Source of the DNA: Marisa cornuarietis
Lineage: Eukaryota; Mollusca; Gastropoda; Architaenioglossa; Ampullariidae
Assembly: GCA_004794655.1 (NCBI GenBank)
Contig: SMMW01000614.1
Span: 3,784,501-3,848,500 of the forward strand
Reading direction: 5' to 3'
Length of the DNA stretch: 64,000 nt
In this document: positions 1 through 12,289 of the stretch, in pieces
How positions within the stretch are numbered: the stretch's first letter is position 1
Layout: every line of letters starts with the position of its first letter
Program-made: the position numbers and the translations under genes
The notes under the pieces: generated by a model
Database searches by the model: none
Told to the model about the DNA's origin: nothing
The model's input: the letters and a program-made list of their open reading frames with translations, nothing else

Positions 1-165
1 AATGTCATGCCAGGGAGAAAGTGGTGGGAGTAGGTCTACAGCAGAAACAATATTGTAATGGATTTCGCGCACCTTTGAGAGCCAGGTAATAAAAATAGGC
101 TGATGTTTAACACAGAGATAGTGTGTATGCTTGGTGCTTGTTTATGTGTGGGTGGTTTGATACGC

Positions 166-167
<2 letters not shown>

Positions 168-206
<39 letters not shown>

Positions 207-225
207 CGAGAGAGAGAGAGAGAGA
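168..225. repeat. Compound microsatellite (TG)n(CG)n(GA)n
   Basis: Alternating TG to 198, CG to about 208, then GA to about 225, followed by an A-run. Open frames across it are artefacts of the repeat. Confidence 0.98.
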
Positions 226-3200
226 AAAAAAAAGAACACGTGTGGCTTTTCTTAATTGGGTTTGACGTCCCGAGTAGAAGATCCATGTGCTGCGCGATAT
301 TTTTACCTGGTACGGCTATATCATTGCGCAGAATCACACCAAACCTGAGCCAAGAAGAAAAAGCAAAACACACACGTTGATCATTGCATGACAAGAGCAA
401 ACCTCTGGGCATCACTCATTCACAACCGAAAGGTCCGTGGAATTTTTGTGAAAGCTTTACGACCAAAAGATGAATCTATAACAAAAAAAAGGCGGAGAAA
501 AAAAAGAGAAAATTACGATTTTATCACCACCCCACGCGCTGCTGGCTTCCAGTTGCTAACAGTATATAAAGACAGGCGCGATGTGCAGTCGATACACGGC
601 CTTATCGCAATGAGCGATTTGGTGCGTGGTACGAAGAAACAGTGCAGCTAACAGAGACTTCTTTCACCAGCCGCGTCTTGCCGACAACAACGGCCTTCAA
701 CAACCTCCAACGGCTGCAAGACACTTCCGCTGCAACGCCATCTAGGACTGGCTTTATCGTCTAGATGACCAGTTCGCCCTCGATCTATCGTGCCGCAAGG
801 GATGTGGGCATCAGTATGTGTGTGGAGTTGGGGTGGAAAAGAGGGGGGAGCGGAACCTGATCGTAGTAATTCCAGACTCGTTCACTCTCCCTCCACTGCG
901 CATGACAGACGATGGGTCGTATGAAAGGGTGTTTTATTTTATTTTAAAATAAAGCTAGAGACGGCAGATGAGGATAGTGTAGACAGGTGCAAGAAAAATG
1001 TAGACACGCGAGAGAAAAATATAGACGGTGTGTAAAATAAAATGTAAATGGGATTTGAGGATGGAGTAGACGTTGGTTTTGAGGAAATTTATAGTCGAAC
1101 ATCCAAGAATTGGCCACAAAGACAATACGGTTATGGGATATTGTTCAAGGAGGGATAATTCAGAGCCGTCTTCTTGGATGAAAACTAATTGTTACCGTCA
1201 CAAGCATACTGTGTATTGGCCACTCTTGCTGTACAACTACGAAAGGACCCAGGATGCCCTGTCACGAGCAGCGGTTGCAGTGCTTTGAAGCCACGAAACA
1301 AAAGAGGGTGTGTAGAACTTGGGAGGGGGTGGAAGGATCCCAGGAAAGTGCCATCAAGTCTGAGGGCCGCTGACCTTGAACCTTGCAGTAAAATAAATGT
1401 TACCTCATCGCTGATCCTTCGAAGGAATATTGGACTTGCAAGATTATTGTAAAACTTTTAAAAAGCTTTGAGCAAAACAGCTTGATCCATAATCCATAGG
1501 CGAAAATAGATAAAATAGATTAAAGCATCATTTCCTTTAACAGATGAAAGCATTTTACTTTTCTTATGAAGTCAGTCTGGAAAAGTCACACAAGAATTTC
1601 CCAACAGTGTGCGCACACAGTTTTTGTTTCTTTTCTTCTTTTTGGTCACAGACGAGTGAAGTACAGTGGTCTACTTTTTTTTTCTTTTGAGTGAGCAGTC
1701 CATTTGATTTCTGCTCTAAGGGTCGGGAAGTGCTTGCAAAAACTTACCAATCTAACTCGTCTCTCGTCATGCCGGGTTCATGTGCCCAGTACACAAGAAG
1801 CAAAAAATATTCCGGTAGCCATCACGATCGCGTACAGTGCACCAGGCCCCTGGTCTGTCAGTCTTCATGCAGTTCAGCCCGGAAAGGAAATTATTTCCAT
1901 GCTGCCTCCGATTTTACAACTGTTCAATGATAAAAAAGAGACAGCTGGGCATGAAAAAATGGGTTTGCTATAAGCAATATTCACTTAAAGTTCAACATCT
2001 TATTCGTGTTGGACTTTACAATGTCGGTCACCTTTAAGAACTTGTCCTGCGCCATCTTGCAGTGTGATACGACCCACAAAGCGGCTCAGTGTTAGCGCCA
2101 ACGAAAAGGGCTTGGAACTCCACCAAACCCATGGCGCTGATCGTTGCCAAACAGCCCGCAGCACAGTCTGCAATCTGGGACACCTTCCACGTGTTGCTAA
2201 CTCTTTTCGATGCCAGAATGTGGACGGGTAGGTAAGGAAGTGGTGGTGGGGTGAGAGGGGGAAGAGAACAGACAAAGACCGGAGAAAACTTTTTTTTATT
2301 ATTATTGTAATGACCTATGAGCTACAAAAAAGGTCACACGGTCCTGAGGCTTCTAAAAATCTCTACGAGGTCTCTGCTTTTGACACGTAATCCCAGTTGA
2401 GCCAGCTGACTGGGCGCACAGATGATAGACAAAAAGCATCAAGACTGTCGTCTGTCTGATTACTCCTCCCCCCCACTCCACCCATCATGGCTGGATCGGT
2501 CTAGAGCCCACAGGATGTTGAGAGGTAACAGGCTGTGAGCCGTCACACCCACGGTCTCTGGAAAGATTACTCCGCTTTCACTTAATTAGTTTTCTTTTCT
2601 CCTTTTTTAAACTTGACACTCCTAGTGATAACGACAGAAGCAGAAAATATATTCCCATAAATGAGGGTCGTCTGAAACTCTAAACAAAGTGACGGGGCCC
2701 ATGGAACTATTGATTTCTAGACAATGAATACTCTCGGTCTCACGCACACATACACTGTAATATGTGAACGTGCCCTCCTTCCTTAACTTCTCACTTAATC
2801 CTTCGACAAAAAATGGGGGTTAAGAGAAAAAGGCTGGCTCCCCTCCCATCACATAGCTGATTACAACAATGGGACGATTACCCGACTTTTTAAGGCAAAG
2901 CCTGGCTTATCACCCTAATAGGAGACGGGTTCTGGATCCTTAAAAAAAAAAAATGCCGCGACAAGGCAATTACGACCGATGAAACTTGATCTGCTTTGAG
3001 AAAGAAATGCAGTTCACCCCGTTTTCCAAGCACAAATGGTTTGATATCAACAGCAGCAAAAGAAAAAAAAAAGAAAAGAAAGAGAGAAGATATGGGAGAA
3101 AGAGAAGATGGAAGAAATTCAATGAAACGCTGTCACTAAAATGCACGAGAAAAATCATCAGTGAAAATAAGTTTTTCTGTTGTTGTTTCGAGCGTATTGT

Positions 3201-5098
3201 CTTAAAAAAATGGAGGGTAAACATGATGGGAAGTCCTCTAACGGTACGTGTTGTAACCAAGCTCTAAAATGTTTTCCTCCTCCTGACTCACAAGGATGGG
3301 AGTGTCTCACAACTGGAAGGTGGCAGGTACTAACTTTTCTCCCTCCTGCCATATTGTAAATTCTGGCGCAGCGCAGCAGATGGTGTAGTCACATCTCTTG
3401 TAAGACCTCGTTTGCATGTTCTATAAAAGAAGCCATTAGCAGAATGTTTTGAGAGCTGAAAAGACCCATAGAAGTATATAAATTACCTCTAGGAAAATTT
3501 ACGCCTACACGAGCAACAATGATGAAAATCAGGTCCAAAATATTTTATCCGCTGTGTGCCTGATAAATTCTACAAGTTCTGGCACTAATAGATGTAACAG
3601 ACCATTCTGCTCCAGAATGTATGTTGTAAGATGGATGTGACGAATTCATTTCTTGCGACCGATTTGTGAGACTTTTTTTTTTTTAAATGCACGCAGCTTG
3701 AAAGTCGGGCGCACCTCAGTCTAGTTTTGTTGCGTGTCTGCGGCCAAAGTTATGAACCTTTCAGTGGCTTGATGTCAAGTTCTTGCCGAATATTTAGGCA
3801 CATTCTCACTGTTGACTTCCTTCATTTCAAAATTATACGCAAGTGGGACAAGTCGACAGACGCCTTAAGCCAGTGTGAAGAAAATGTATATTTTGTGAAC
3901 TTAAGCGTTATGTAAATAAGAAAACTGCTTAACAATATAAAGACGAGGGGAAATGTGTGCAGTAAATCTCTCGGAAGCCAGAAAAGCATGTGGTGAGAGA
4001 GTAGAATCTTAAGTAAACAAGATCGTAATGGTCAGCAACTTATATGTCTGATCAAGTTATTACATTTACTAGTAGACGAGCTCAATATGTAAAGCTGTAT
4101 GCCTCCTTCATGTCCTTTTGGTGTGAAGGTAGATGAAAACTAGCTACCGTTCCCCAAGTCCCGATGCTTAACCATTGTCCTAATGATCGCTTTAAATTTA
4201 AGAAGTATATGCAGACGCACGAGAGGCCAGGTTTTCGCATCACAGAGCCACAATATCTCTGGTACCTAATTTGCCGCACAAGATATGATTTTTCAAAACG
4301 TGATTAACCAGCCATCTCGATTGTTTACTGTGGAGCTAAAAGCCTACAAACATCACCACACACACAAACAGCTAAGAACAACATGGCATCATGAAAGATA
4401 GGTCAATGTCGTAATGCTAGGTTCATATGCTAATCACGAATATCCGGTCAAGTGGACTGTTAGTCTCGCACCACATTAATGCAGTTTCTAATGGCTGCCA
4501 AGAAACTCCTGTTGTGTTTAAATGATACATAAAACCATGTACAGCGACATATAACCACACACAAATAAAAGTCACACACGCCCATACACAAACAAACACG
4601 CACTAGTCAACAATCGCGTGCACAAGTTTATGATACCAAAGTTTTCAGGTCAGAGTGAGGAAAAAAAAAAGGAAGCAGTGAAGTCGGTGCTAGGCGATGT
4701 GGGGCGGACATAAATACAGATGCTTACGATATTCGCTATTCTCGCGTTCTTGACGATCACCCGAGCAAGAGGCTACCAAGATGAGATGAGATATATTTGC
4801 GGTGTCTGTTGTTGACCTTTTGATGTGAAATTGACCGAGCGACTCGAGGCGTCCATGACTACATAGGCTATGAGAAAGAAAGGGAAACTTCAGCTGTGTA
4901 TGCGATCTCTCCTTGCACAAGGCACTGTGAATGCGTTGTTTTCGTGGAGGAGTTGTATGAAGGGGTCTGAGAGAAGAACGGGGAAAGCAAACAAAAGACC
5001 TTGTCTGCCACACTGCAATGCACAAGCATCATCTAAACTGTTACCCAAAATAACTGGTTCTTGGGTGTCTGCTCCTGCTTTTCTCTCTTATGCAAACG

Positions 5099-5121
5099 AA
5101 CACACACACACACACACACAC
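5099..5121. repeat. (AC)n microsatellite
   Basis: About 11 AC units. Confidence 0.95.
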
Positions 5122-6857
5122 GACATTTTCATTAACAACACAAAGCCGTTTCAGACAAAACCAGACCGTCCTGAGAAAGACTGATGGCATAGCATTTCGA
5201 AAGGTAGAGGGCAAATTAATAATCTTTATTTCAACATATACACGCCATGCATCCATCCAGATGCAGCATACCCTCAAAACAGCTGAAAAACTTTCCTTGC
5301 AAGTGACGACGCGTGGTTTATCCTACTCACAGATCTGCTCCACGTGCAGTGCACAGCTGTTAGTCAATGAGTCGATTACTCATGAGAACCTCGAAATCAA
5401 GGCCCTGAGAAGGTTACGTCCTATGGCGGATTTGCGACCTGTGTCAGACAACAGAGGAAGCAAAGGAAGTGGACGTGAAAAGAGGGAAAGAAGTGGAGGG
5501 AGAGGCTACCTCAGCAGCACAACCCACCCTCCAAAAAAAAAAAAAAAAAACGGGGAACAAAACTTTTTTTAAAAGAACGCAGCAAGCCAAGACTAATCAA
5601 CGACGTCTTATGCCTCTAGGCAGCGGTCTGACGACTGAATCCCTGAAGATGGGCGACTAAGAGGGAGGCGTGAGCTATAAGACTTCTAGACTAGTCCCAG
5701 CTCTACTGGGTCCCGTCTGACTACAACTGAGCACTTACCGCCGGCAAAACACGCTTGGAAAGGTCAGAGTACAGGAAAGAAAACTCGAAAAAGCTTTTCT
5801 ACTTTTTTTTTTTAAGGAGATCGTGTCTAACGAAGTGAATGGCAGTTGGGAGAAGGGGTACGGGGTGAGGGTAAGGAAAGATGTACGAACCCAAGTGACA
5901 AAGGGGCTGTAGGCGTTGTAGCCAGTACTGCTGGGGAGGGGGAGGGCACCCCTGAAACATGTGGCAAGAAACTGTGTAAAAAGTCTACATCGCTCTCACA
6001 ATGTAACGCCTCAGCTATTTCTCTCGCGTTAACAGCATGTTTGTTTGTTTTCATTGGCGTCTGCGACCAGCTCCTATTTTCTGGAGCAGTCTGATTACGT
6101 TATCTTTCTGGATACACATATTTCCCAATTCTGGGTTTTGTTATTGTTGTTTTGTTTCAGTATTTCGCACCTAATTTGAAATGAAAAGCATATGTTAAGT
6201 AACCGTCGAATTAAAAAAAACTTCTATCTCTACGCTACAGGTACAGCCATGCCACTTGGAAATCGACGACGAAGCATCCTACAAGAAAAATCACACTTTA
6301 TTGTAGTCAAAGAAGACAAGAATATGCATTTCTCGAGATCAGCAAAGGACGTACGCAAGTTGAGTTTAAAACGTTATGTATCGTAGGTGTCAGAATGGCG
6401 CAACACTAATTTTTTTGTGTGCTGAAAGTGTGTTAACATCTATCTCAGCCTTCGGTCTGATCGTGCTTGCTGCAGTCAGACCTGACATCCCGTTGCACCG
6501 AGATGCACGGGTTTGTGACCTGCTAACGGTGGGTCAAGAGGAAGTCTGTATGAAAACAAGCCCAGACGTGCCGCGTTGTAACTCGGTATCACATCCCGTG
6601 AAATCTCGCGTGACGCATCCACACATATTTGCCTCCGCACCTCGCTTATCTCACCCTTGCTCCCATCCCTTCGCCATCTGCTGGTTTGTTTGTTTGATTC
6701 GGATCGTAATCCATAGTTTGACATGACGATTGGCTGAATTCGTTTTAATTTCATGAACAGTTGAGACCATAAGCCTTTTTTATTTTTACTCCGGTTCGAT
6801 TTGACGTTTGGAGTCTTAATCTGAAATCGTGTTTGATGTCACTTCTGGCAAAAAAAA

Positions 6858-6906
6858 AATGAGTATCTATCTCACTCAAATAATAATGAGTATTTATCTC
6901 ACTCAC
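6858..6906. repeat. Tandem duplication, unit about 28 bp
   Basis: AATGAGTATCTATCTCACTC is followed by a second copy that differs by one base in this block, separated by a short spacer. Confidence 0.8.
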
Positions 6907-7127
6907 GCTCTGTGTTTGTGTCCTTCCGGCGTTGATTGAATTCTAGCAAACACATTCATTTAATCTTCTTTATAAATTTCTTTCGAAGGTAAAACCTGCC
7001 CAATTATGACCATCCATGCCGTGGACGTCTATCCACCCACAAACACCTATGGGGATTAGTGGAAGAGCAACCCTGAGCACAGTTGAATAGGCCTTCAACA
7101 TACCAATCATAAAAACACATACAACAT

Positions 7128-7800
7128 GGCAGAGAGCTCTACCATAACTTCGTCGACTTCAAAAAAAGCACTGCAAGAGTTTTGGCATGTGAAATTCAAC
7201 ATCGAAGAGGGTCTAGTTCAAACAATCGAAGCGCTTTACAGAGGCTCCCGGAGCTCAGTCCTGATAAACAACCAGGTTGAAGATCTCTTTCAAACAACAG
7301 TGGGCGAAGGCCAGGGCTGCCTTCTGTCCCCTGTGCTGTTTAATATCTTCCTGAAGAATGCCATGCGAGAAACTCTTCACGACCATCACACCTTCGTGTC
7401 CATCGGTGACGGGCCGCTATACAACTACGCAACGGCATTGATCTGATGGAAGGCAGCAACAGCGAGTTCCAAGATCTCCCAAACAGACTAACGAACGAAA
7501 GTGTGTACAGGATGGAGGTCAGCAAGGACAAGAACAATGTCGTGGTCAACACCATCGGGCACATCAGAGCAGATATCAACATGAAAGACATACAGCTCGA
7601 GGAGGTAAACAGCTTGAAATACATAGGTACTGCGTTTTCCAAAGATGGCGGCTGCACCGCCGAGGTAGACATGGATGGCAAACGCGAAGGAGTGGACCGG
7701 CCACTCCATGTAGGACCTGCTCAACACCGCACTCGACTGTCACAAGTAGCGCACCCTGGCCGCTGCTGCGTCTAGTCAGGCCTCCTACCCTACCAACGAT
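7128..7800 (+). pseudogene. Decayed LINE (RTE-type) reverse transcriptase fragment, copy 1
   Basis: Two overlapping reading frames (about 7130-7446 and 7446-7775) together show reverse-transcriptase motifs of a non-LTR retrotransposon: FNIEEGLVQTIEALY, GCLLSPVLFNIFL, then after a frameshift SNSEFQDLPNRL and LEEVNSLKYIGTAFSKDGG. The catalytic YADD box is destroyed (reads YNYATALI at the frameshift). The endonuclease and C-terminal parts are missing. The family assignment is from recalled similarity to a LINE common in molluscs and arthropods. Confidence 0.8.
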
Positions 7801-8460
7801 CGACACTGGCAGGTCAGTTATCTGGTGATCAGCTAGTATGTACCCAGTCAAGGATGATGAGACCATGACCCTTGCATGTGGAGGATTCGCGTTATAACTT
7901 GTGTCACGTCGTGTCGCGTAAATCTTGTCAAAAATAGCCCACTTAGGATGTGCAACGAAAAGCAGTGGTGCTTGAGCGAGTTCTCCCCATGTACTTCGCG
8001 GCATTGGTTTTCTTTCTCCAAACATTTTGCAACTGTTGTCGGTAACGCTTGCCTCGTCAGATGTAATAACATTCAGAGCGGACGGGAAGCCAAGCTAAAC
8101 ATCGCCTGGGGCAAGTTAGTCGCTGGAGTTGTTGCTGGTTGGCGTTACATTGCATGTGAGGAGCTGCATCGTCGAGGAGTCGGTTTCGAGATAAGAGTGT
8201 CACTAGCTGGCAGGTATAGTATGTCGTCCTTAGGTCACTGCGCTTGGGCATTTTTAAAACACTCACCCTCTTAACTAAACAATCCCTCCCGGTTTGAACC
8301 TGATCCATGGAGTCAAAATGTGTGTGTATGTCAAAAGAACTCAAATCAAAACCAAACAAAAATACCCGTGACAAATTTGTTTTAAATTAAAAGTCGATCA
8401 ATCATGAACTGGTTTCGGTCATTTAGGTTTTGTTTCAAAATTTGGCAAAGCCCGTATAGA

Positions 8461-9240
8461 TCCGCGGTTCTCAACCGGTGGTACGTGTACCCCTAAGGGT
8501 ATGGCAATGGTTATGCAGGGGTACCCAGCGACATAAATAATTATTGTTTCAATGCGTTAGTAGCAGTTTAGTTTAAAACCAAAGAGTTTGAGAAGATTGC
8601 CAGTTCGCTGCGTCACTCATCGCCAAAATATGTGCAACAGTTAGTGCAACCCCCCAGAAAGGACTGGTTTTTAATGAAATGGAAGGGAAGTGACACCGAT
8701 ATGTTCGCGAAAGAGACTGGTTCGGAAGGTGTTGGGTCGTCATCTGATAAGACAGGCCAAGGAATACCTCAAAAACGGCCGCACCAGCAGCAAGATATGA
8801 AGCCACCAGAAGATTCATCTGCGGGCAGAAAAATACGACAATATTCTGAAGAATATTTGGGCTACGGTTTTGTCAGCAATGGAGCTGACCTTCCACTTCC
8901 ACTCTGTGTCACATGCAACAAAACTCTGTCCAATCAGTATTGTTGCCTTTTCCATCAACGTATTTCTGTGAAAGTGCTTTCTCGGCTTTGACTGCAATAA
9001 AAACTAAAGAACGAAACCGACTTCAGCCTCAAGGTGATGTTATACTAGCCGTCAGCAGCATCCATCCTGGCATCAAATCTTTGATGGAGCAAAAACAATC
9101 CCAAGTATCGCATTAGAAAGGTAAGCACACGCCATTATGAAAATAAGTACTTTTATGCGCGAACTTAAGCGTGAGGGGTACCCGCGGATATACTTCACCC
9201 TTTAGGGGTACAGTCGCGAAAAAGGTTGAGTTACACTAGT
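8461..9240 (+). mobile_element. Internally deleted hAT element (BED finger joined to hAT C-terminal dimerisation domain)
   Basis: The left edge reads GCGGTTCTCAACCGGTGG and the right edge, reversed, reads GTAACTCAACC, an imperfect terminal inverted repeat like that of many hAT elements. Inside, an open frame at about 8632-8940 ends with EEYLGYGFVSNGADLPL and VTCNKTLSNQ, the start of a BED-type zinc finger of the ZBED5/SCAND3-like transposase group. Shortly after comes FCESAFSALTAIKTKERNRL and KSLMEQKQSQVSH, the extreme C-terminus (hATC) of the same protein. Several hundred residues of catalytic core are missing, so this is a non-autonomous remnant. A clear 8-bp target duplication is not visible. 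Confidence 0.75.
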
Positions 9241-11027
9241 TAAGATGATGTATCGACGAGGGAGGCTACTCTCACATGCGTGAGTGATGTTGCAGACGAC
9301 TTTGTAACTTCAATGGTGAAAAGAGAAAAATGTAACAAACAAACAAACAAAATCACTGCTGTATGTTCTCCAAAGAAACGAGCCCGAGGTTTTTCCCTAT
9401 TTTAAGTATTTTAGGTTCTTATCTACAAATGTGTCTACACCTGTGTAATAAGTTACGTTCGACTGATATTCATTATTATTATTATTTTTAACATTGATGT
9501 TTATTAATATACACCTTAAACAGCCATGCTCTTACCTTTTTCCTTTCACTCTCGATACGTACTCCGCACTTTAATTATACTGATACGAAGTAATGTACCA
9601 TTTGGTGTTTGCTGTATTTCAGACGTTCTTCGATTCTTTCGATGCAAAAGAGACCTTTTCGCGTCTCTTTCGACATAAGAGCGCAGCCAATCAATTGCAA
9701 GGATCGATTAGCAGACGATAGGTTCCAACAGCACATTTGTGGAAACTGTTTTCCTCCTGAATCTTATTTAGCGACTTGTGTTTTAAAACAAACAAACAAG
9801 ACCCTGCGTCTAAGATGGGAATGAAACAGTAATTGAACTAAGCTTAGGAGGAGAATGATCGCGTTAAATTACGGCTCTACATAGTTCACACCAGTGAGTA
9901 GTCTGCTCTACGAACAATGACACTGAGATGCTTTGACTGACCTGGGGCTCGTTACGCAAACAGCGCCAGAAGCATGATAGATTACAGCCATGCGTAAGCT
10001 TTCAAAACTCTAGTAAAATTTCTAGTTTAACGTAAAAAAAAAAAAACACAACAACAAACCAACCCAACCACAATTTCTAGATTTCAACCGACAGTATTAT
10101 GTTCTCAAGTGCTTTTTTATTTGTGTGTTCCGCCGCTCGATGTTTTTCACCATGTATCGGTAGAGTGCGTTGAGTGAACACAAGACGACATCCATCGCGT
10201 GTTGTGTTGTCCCAGAAAGCTCTGGAGATCGAGTTATGTTATTCTTCAGTAGACACTACTCAGCCGTAATTTCATATTCTAGACACGCCTTCCTCTTCGT
10301 AACCTTTGGATCTTTCTTCCGAAGGGCCCTGGTCCTCGCTAAAGCTAGAAGTCTACGAAGAAATCCAACTCTGACGTGCATTTTTAGTAGACAAAGAACA
10401 TTTCCCCCTCTTCTCTGAACATTAAGTCACAGTTTACTACTTTTTTTTTTGAGTCCCGAACTGTTTTTGTGCCGACACTACGGGAAGTAAATCAATGGGA
10501 GATAATAGAGTAAATAGACTAATCTTGCCATGTTTTGATTGCGGCGCTTGACGCGTTGTTGAAAGGCACAGCTTTCGGGCAGTGGGGATCCCGTCAGGGA
10601 GAATGGACGGAAAACAACTTTATGATTTGTGTTAAAAGCAATATGTGAGCTGGGATGGCGTAAACTTTTTTTCTTTTAGTGAAAAAGGTGATTCTGAGGT
10701 GAATCAGTTCCGTGACCTGTTTCTCTCTTACACAGCACCAAGATAGCACTGCATTCTCAGGATGGTACGTAAACAGAACTCTGCAGCAAGAGATTGCTAG
10801 ATGCGTTCAGACATTACAGCAGTTCACGCTAGTACTACATATGCTGCAGCCGGCACATGCACTCAGGACAGAAATTTATGGACCAGTTCTTGAAGCGGGC
10901 ACTAAAGAGACGCGTTTTCGTAAATGTCATTAATAATTGTTTGCATGTTATGTTTGATTCTTTTCTCTCTGATATCTACATTATTATGCATCATCATATT
11001 CGGTTTATTGCACACTCTCATTAGAAA
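9241..11027. other. Gene-free interval
   Basis: AT-rich, with poly-A and ATT runs. Nothing recognised. Confidence 0.6.
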
Positions 11028-11442
11028 GCTAATCAGCGGTCTTCCACACACAGAGGCGAATTTACTGACATTTTCTCGTTTTGTGTTAACAAAACTCAAG
11101 ACTCTCCAGACAGGTGCCGGGATTATTACCATCATTATCCAAGGGGAAGTTGAACTCATCGTCTTGTCCATGCCGAAGCGAATGCGCTCTCGCTACGACC
11201 TCGGTGCAGTTCTTTCAAGTGGCGTCTGCAAGTTTCGGATGCTGAGCCCATGCATGGTCCTTTCTGCTTGCATCGCTGTGATGAGGTGTTTATCTTCCGA
11301 ACTGTGCAGACCTCCTGTCCCTTTAATTAGTTATGAGCCCTTGCTGCTGGGTCTGGCGACAAGATGGCGTCATGCACACACTGTTATCTTCCTCGTGTTA
11401 ACTGAAAGGTCGAGTCTTGCCTGCGGAAGACCGCTGATTAGC
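11028..11442. repeat. 18-bp perfect inverted repeat bracketing 415 bp
   Basis: GCTAATCAGCGGTCTTCC at 11028-11045 recurs as its exact reverse complement at 11425-11442. The interval is open in one plus-strand frame (10924-11484, 186 codons) with no recognisable protein. It may be the ends of an unknown short element. No target duplication was identified. Confidence 0.6.
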
Positions 11443-11643
11443 CAATTAAACTTAACGAGCATCAAACCGGACGTTTGGCTTTGACCACGTGCGCGTTGCT
11501 CTCCATCCTTCTTTCCACTGTCAACTAAGCAACGCTGTAGAGGATTGAGGGGTAGAACTATAGTTTCTCGTCACCCCCACAACTCTCTGTGCCTTGTTTC
11601 CACCCCCGCGGTGCTATCTGGTACAGTCCCGAGCTGAAAAGTA

Positions 11644-12289
11644 CAATGGTACCTCGAGTTACGAGCTGCTCCATATATATATATAATACACACAAGCTTT
11701 TCTAGTTACGAGCAGCGGCTCGAGCAACATTTCTGCTCGAGTTACGAACATTGTTCCGAGTTACGAACAGCTGAGCGTCGGCGTATTTATTGAAAAGAGA
11801 GGCAAGTGACGATGTCGAAAGCGCATACAAAAAGGCAAAAACAGATGATTGGTGTAAAATGTATCATACGTACGTCAATGTTAAGCATAGGTTAAGTTAA
11901 AAAATTAAGAAAGTTTATTTTTACGATTCGCGTAATTTTGTGTAAAGAAAGTTTATTTGTTTACAATTTAATTTTATGAATTCATTTAAAGTAAACTGCA
12001 ATTGTAGTTTTGTTTAAAATGTAAGAAAGTGTTGTATCTACGCTTCGTTCCTTGCCAGTATCCCTTCCTCCCTCCCTCCTTAGCCGCGCTCATCTGTCGC
12101 CAAAGTGTTTCTTAATTAAAAACATATATTTTTTCATAATTTAGGACATTTTGGCGACTTGTCAGAGGGCTGGAACGGATTAATCTTATTTCCATTATTT
12201 TAAATAGGAAAATTCGTTCGAGTTACGAGCATTTCTAGTTACGAGCACGGCTCTGGAACGAATTAAATTCGTAACTCGAGGTACCGCTG
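11644..12289. mobile_element. Non-autonomous pogo/Tigger-type DNA transposon (MITE), 646 bp, TA target site
   Basis: The ends are inverted repeats: the left starts CAATGGTACCTCGAGTTACG, and the right end reversed reads CAGCGGTACCTCGAGTTACG. Both are flanked by TA. The right subterminal part (TGGAACGAATTAAATTCG, and CTGGAACGGATTAATC further in) is typical of Tc1/mariner-pogo (Tigger) elements. The motif GAGTTACGA recurs several times inside in both orientations. CTCGAGCA (11719-11726) pairs perfectly with TGCTCGAG (11734-11741) across a 7-nt loop. No transposase frame remains. Confidence 0.85.

Larger units (their letters stand above)
1..7127. other. Gene-free interval, simple repeats only
   Basis: No frame has recognisable protein content on either strand. 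The longest frames are driven by microsatellites or low complexity. An isolated TATATAAAG at about 562-570 followed by CA-rich sequence is the only promoter-like feature, with no coding region to match. Confidence 0.6.

Noticed and set aside
107..415. Frames across 107-415 on both strands rich in Thr-His, Val-Cys or Arg-Glu pairs
   Set aside because: These are translations of the TG/CG/GA microsatellite.
562..570. TATATAAAG as promoter of an upstream gene
   Set aside because: No downstream coding sequence, splice donor or CCAAT partner could be tied to it.
10924..11484. 186-codon hydrophobic open frame as a possible membrane protein
   Set aside because: It is AT-rich in its first part, has no family resemblance and has no splice or polyadenylation context. 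The inverted repeat inside suggests non-coding origin.
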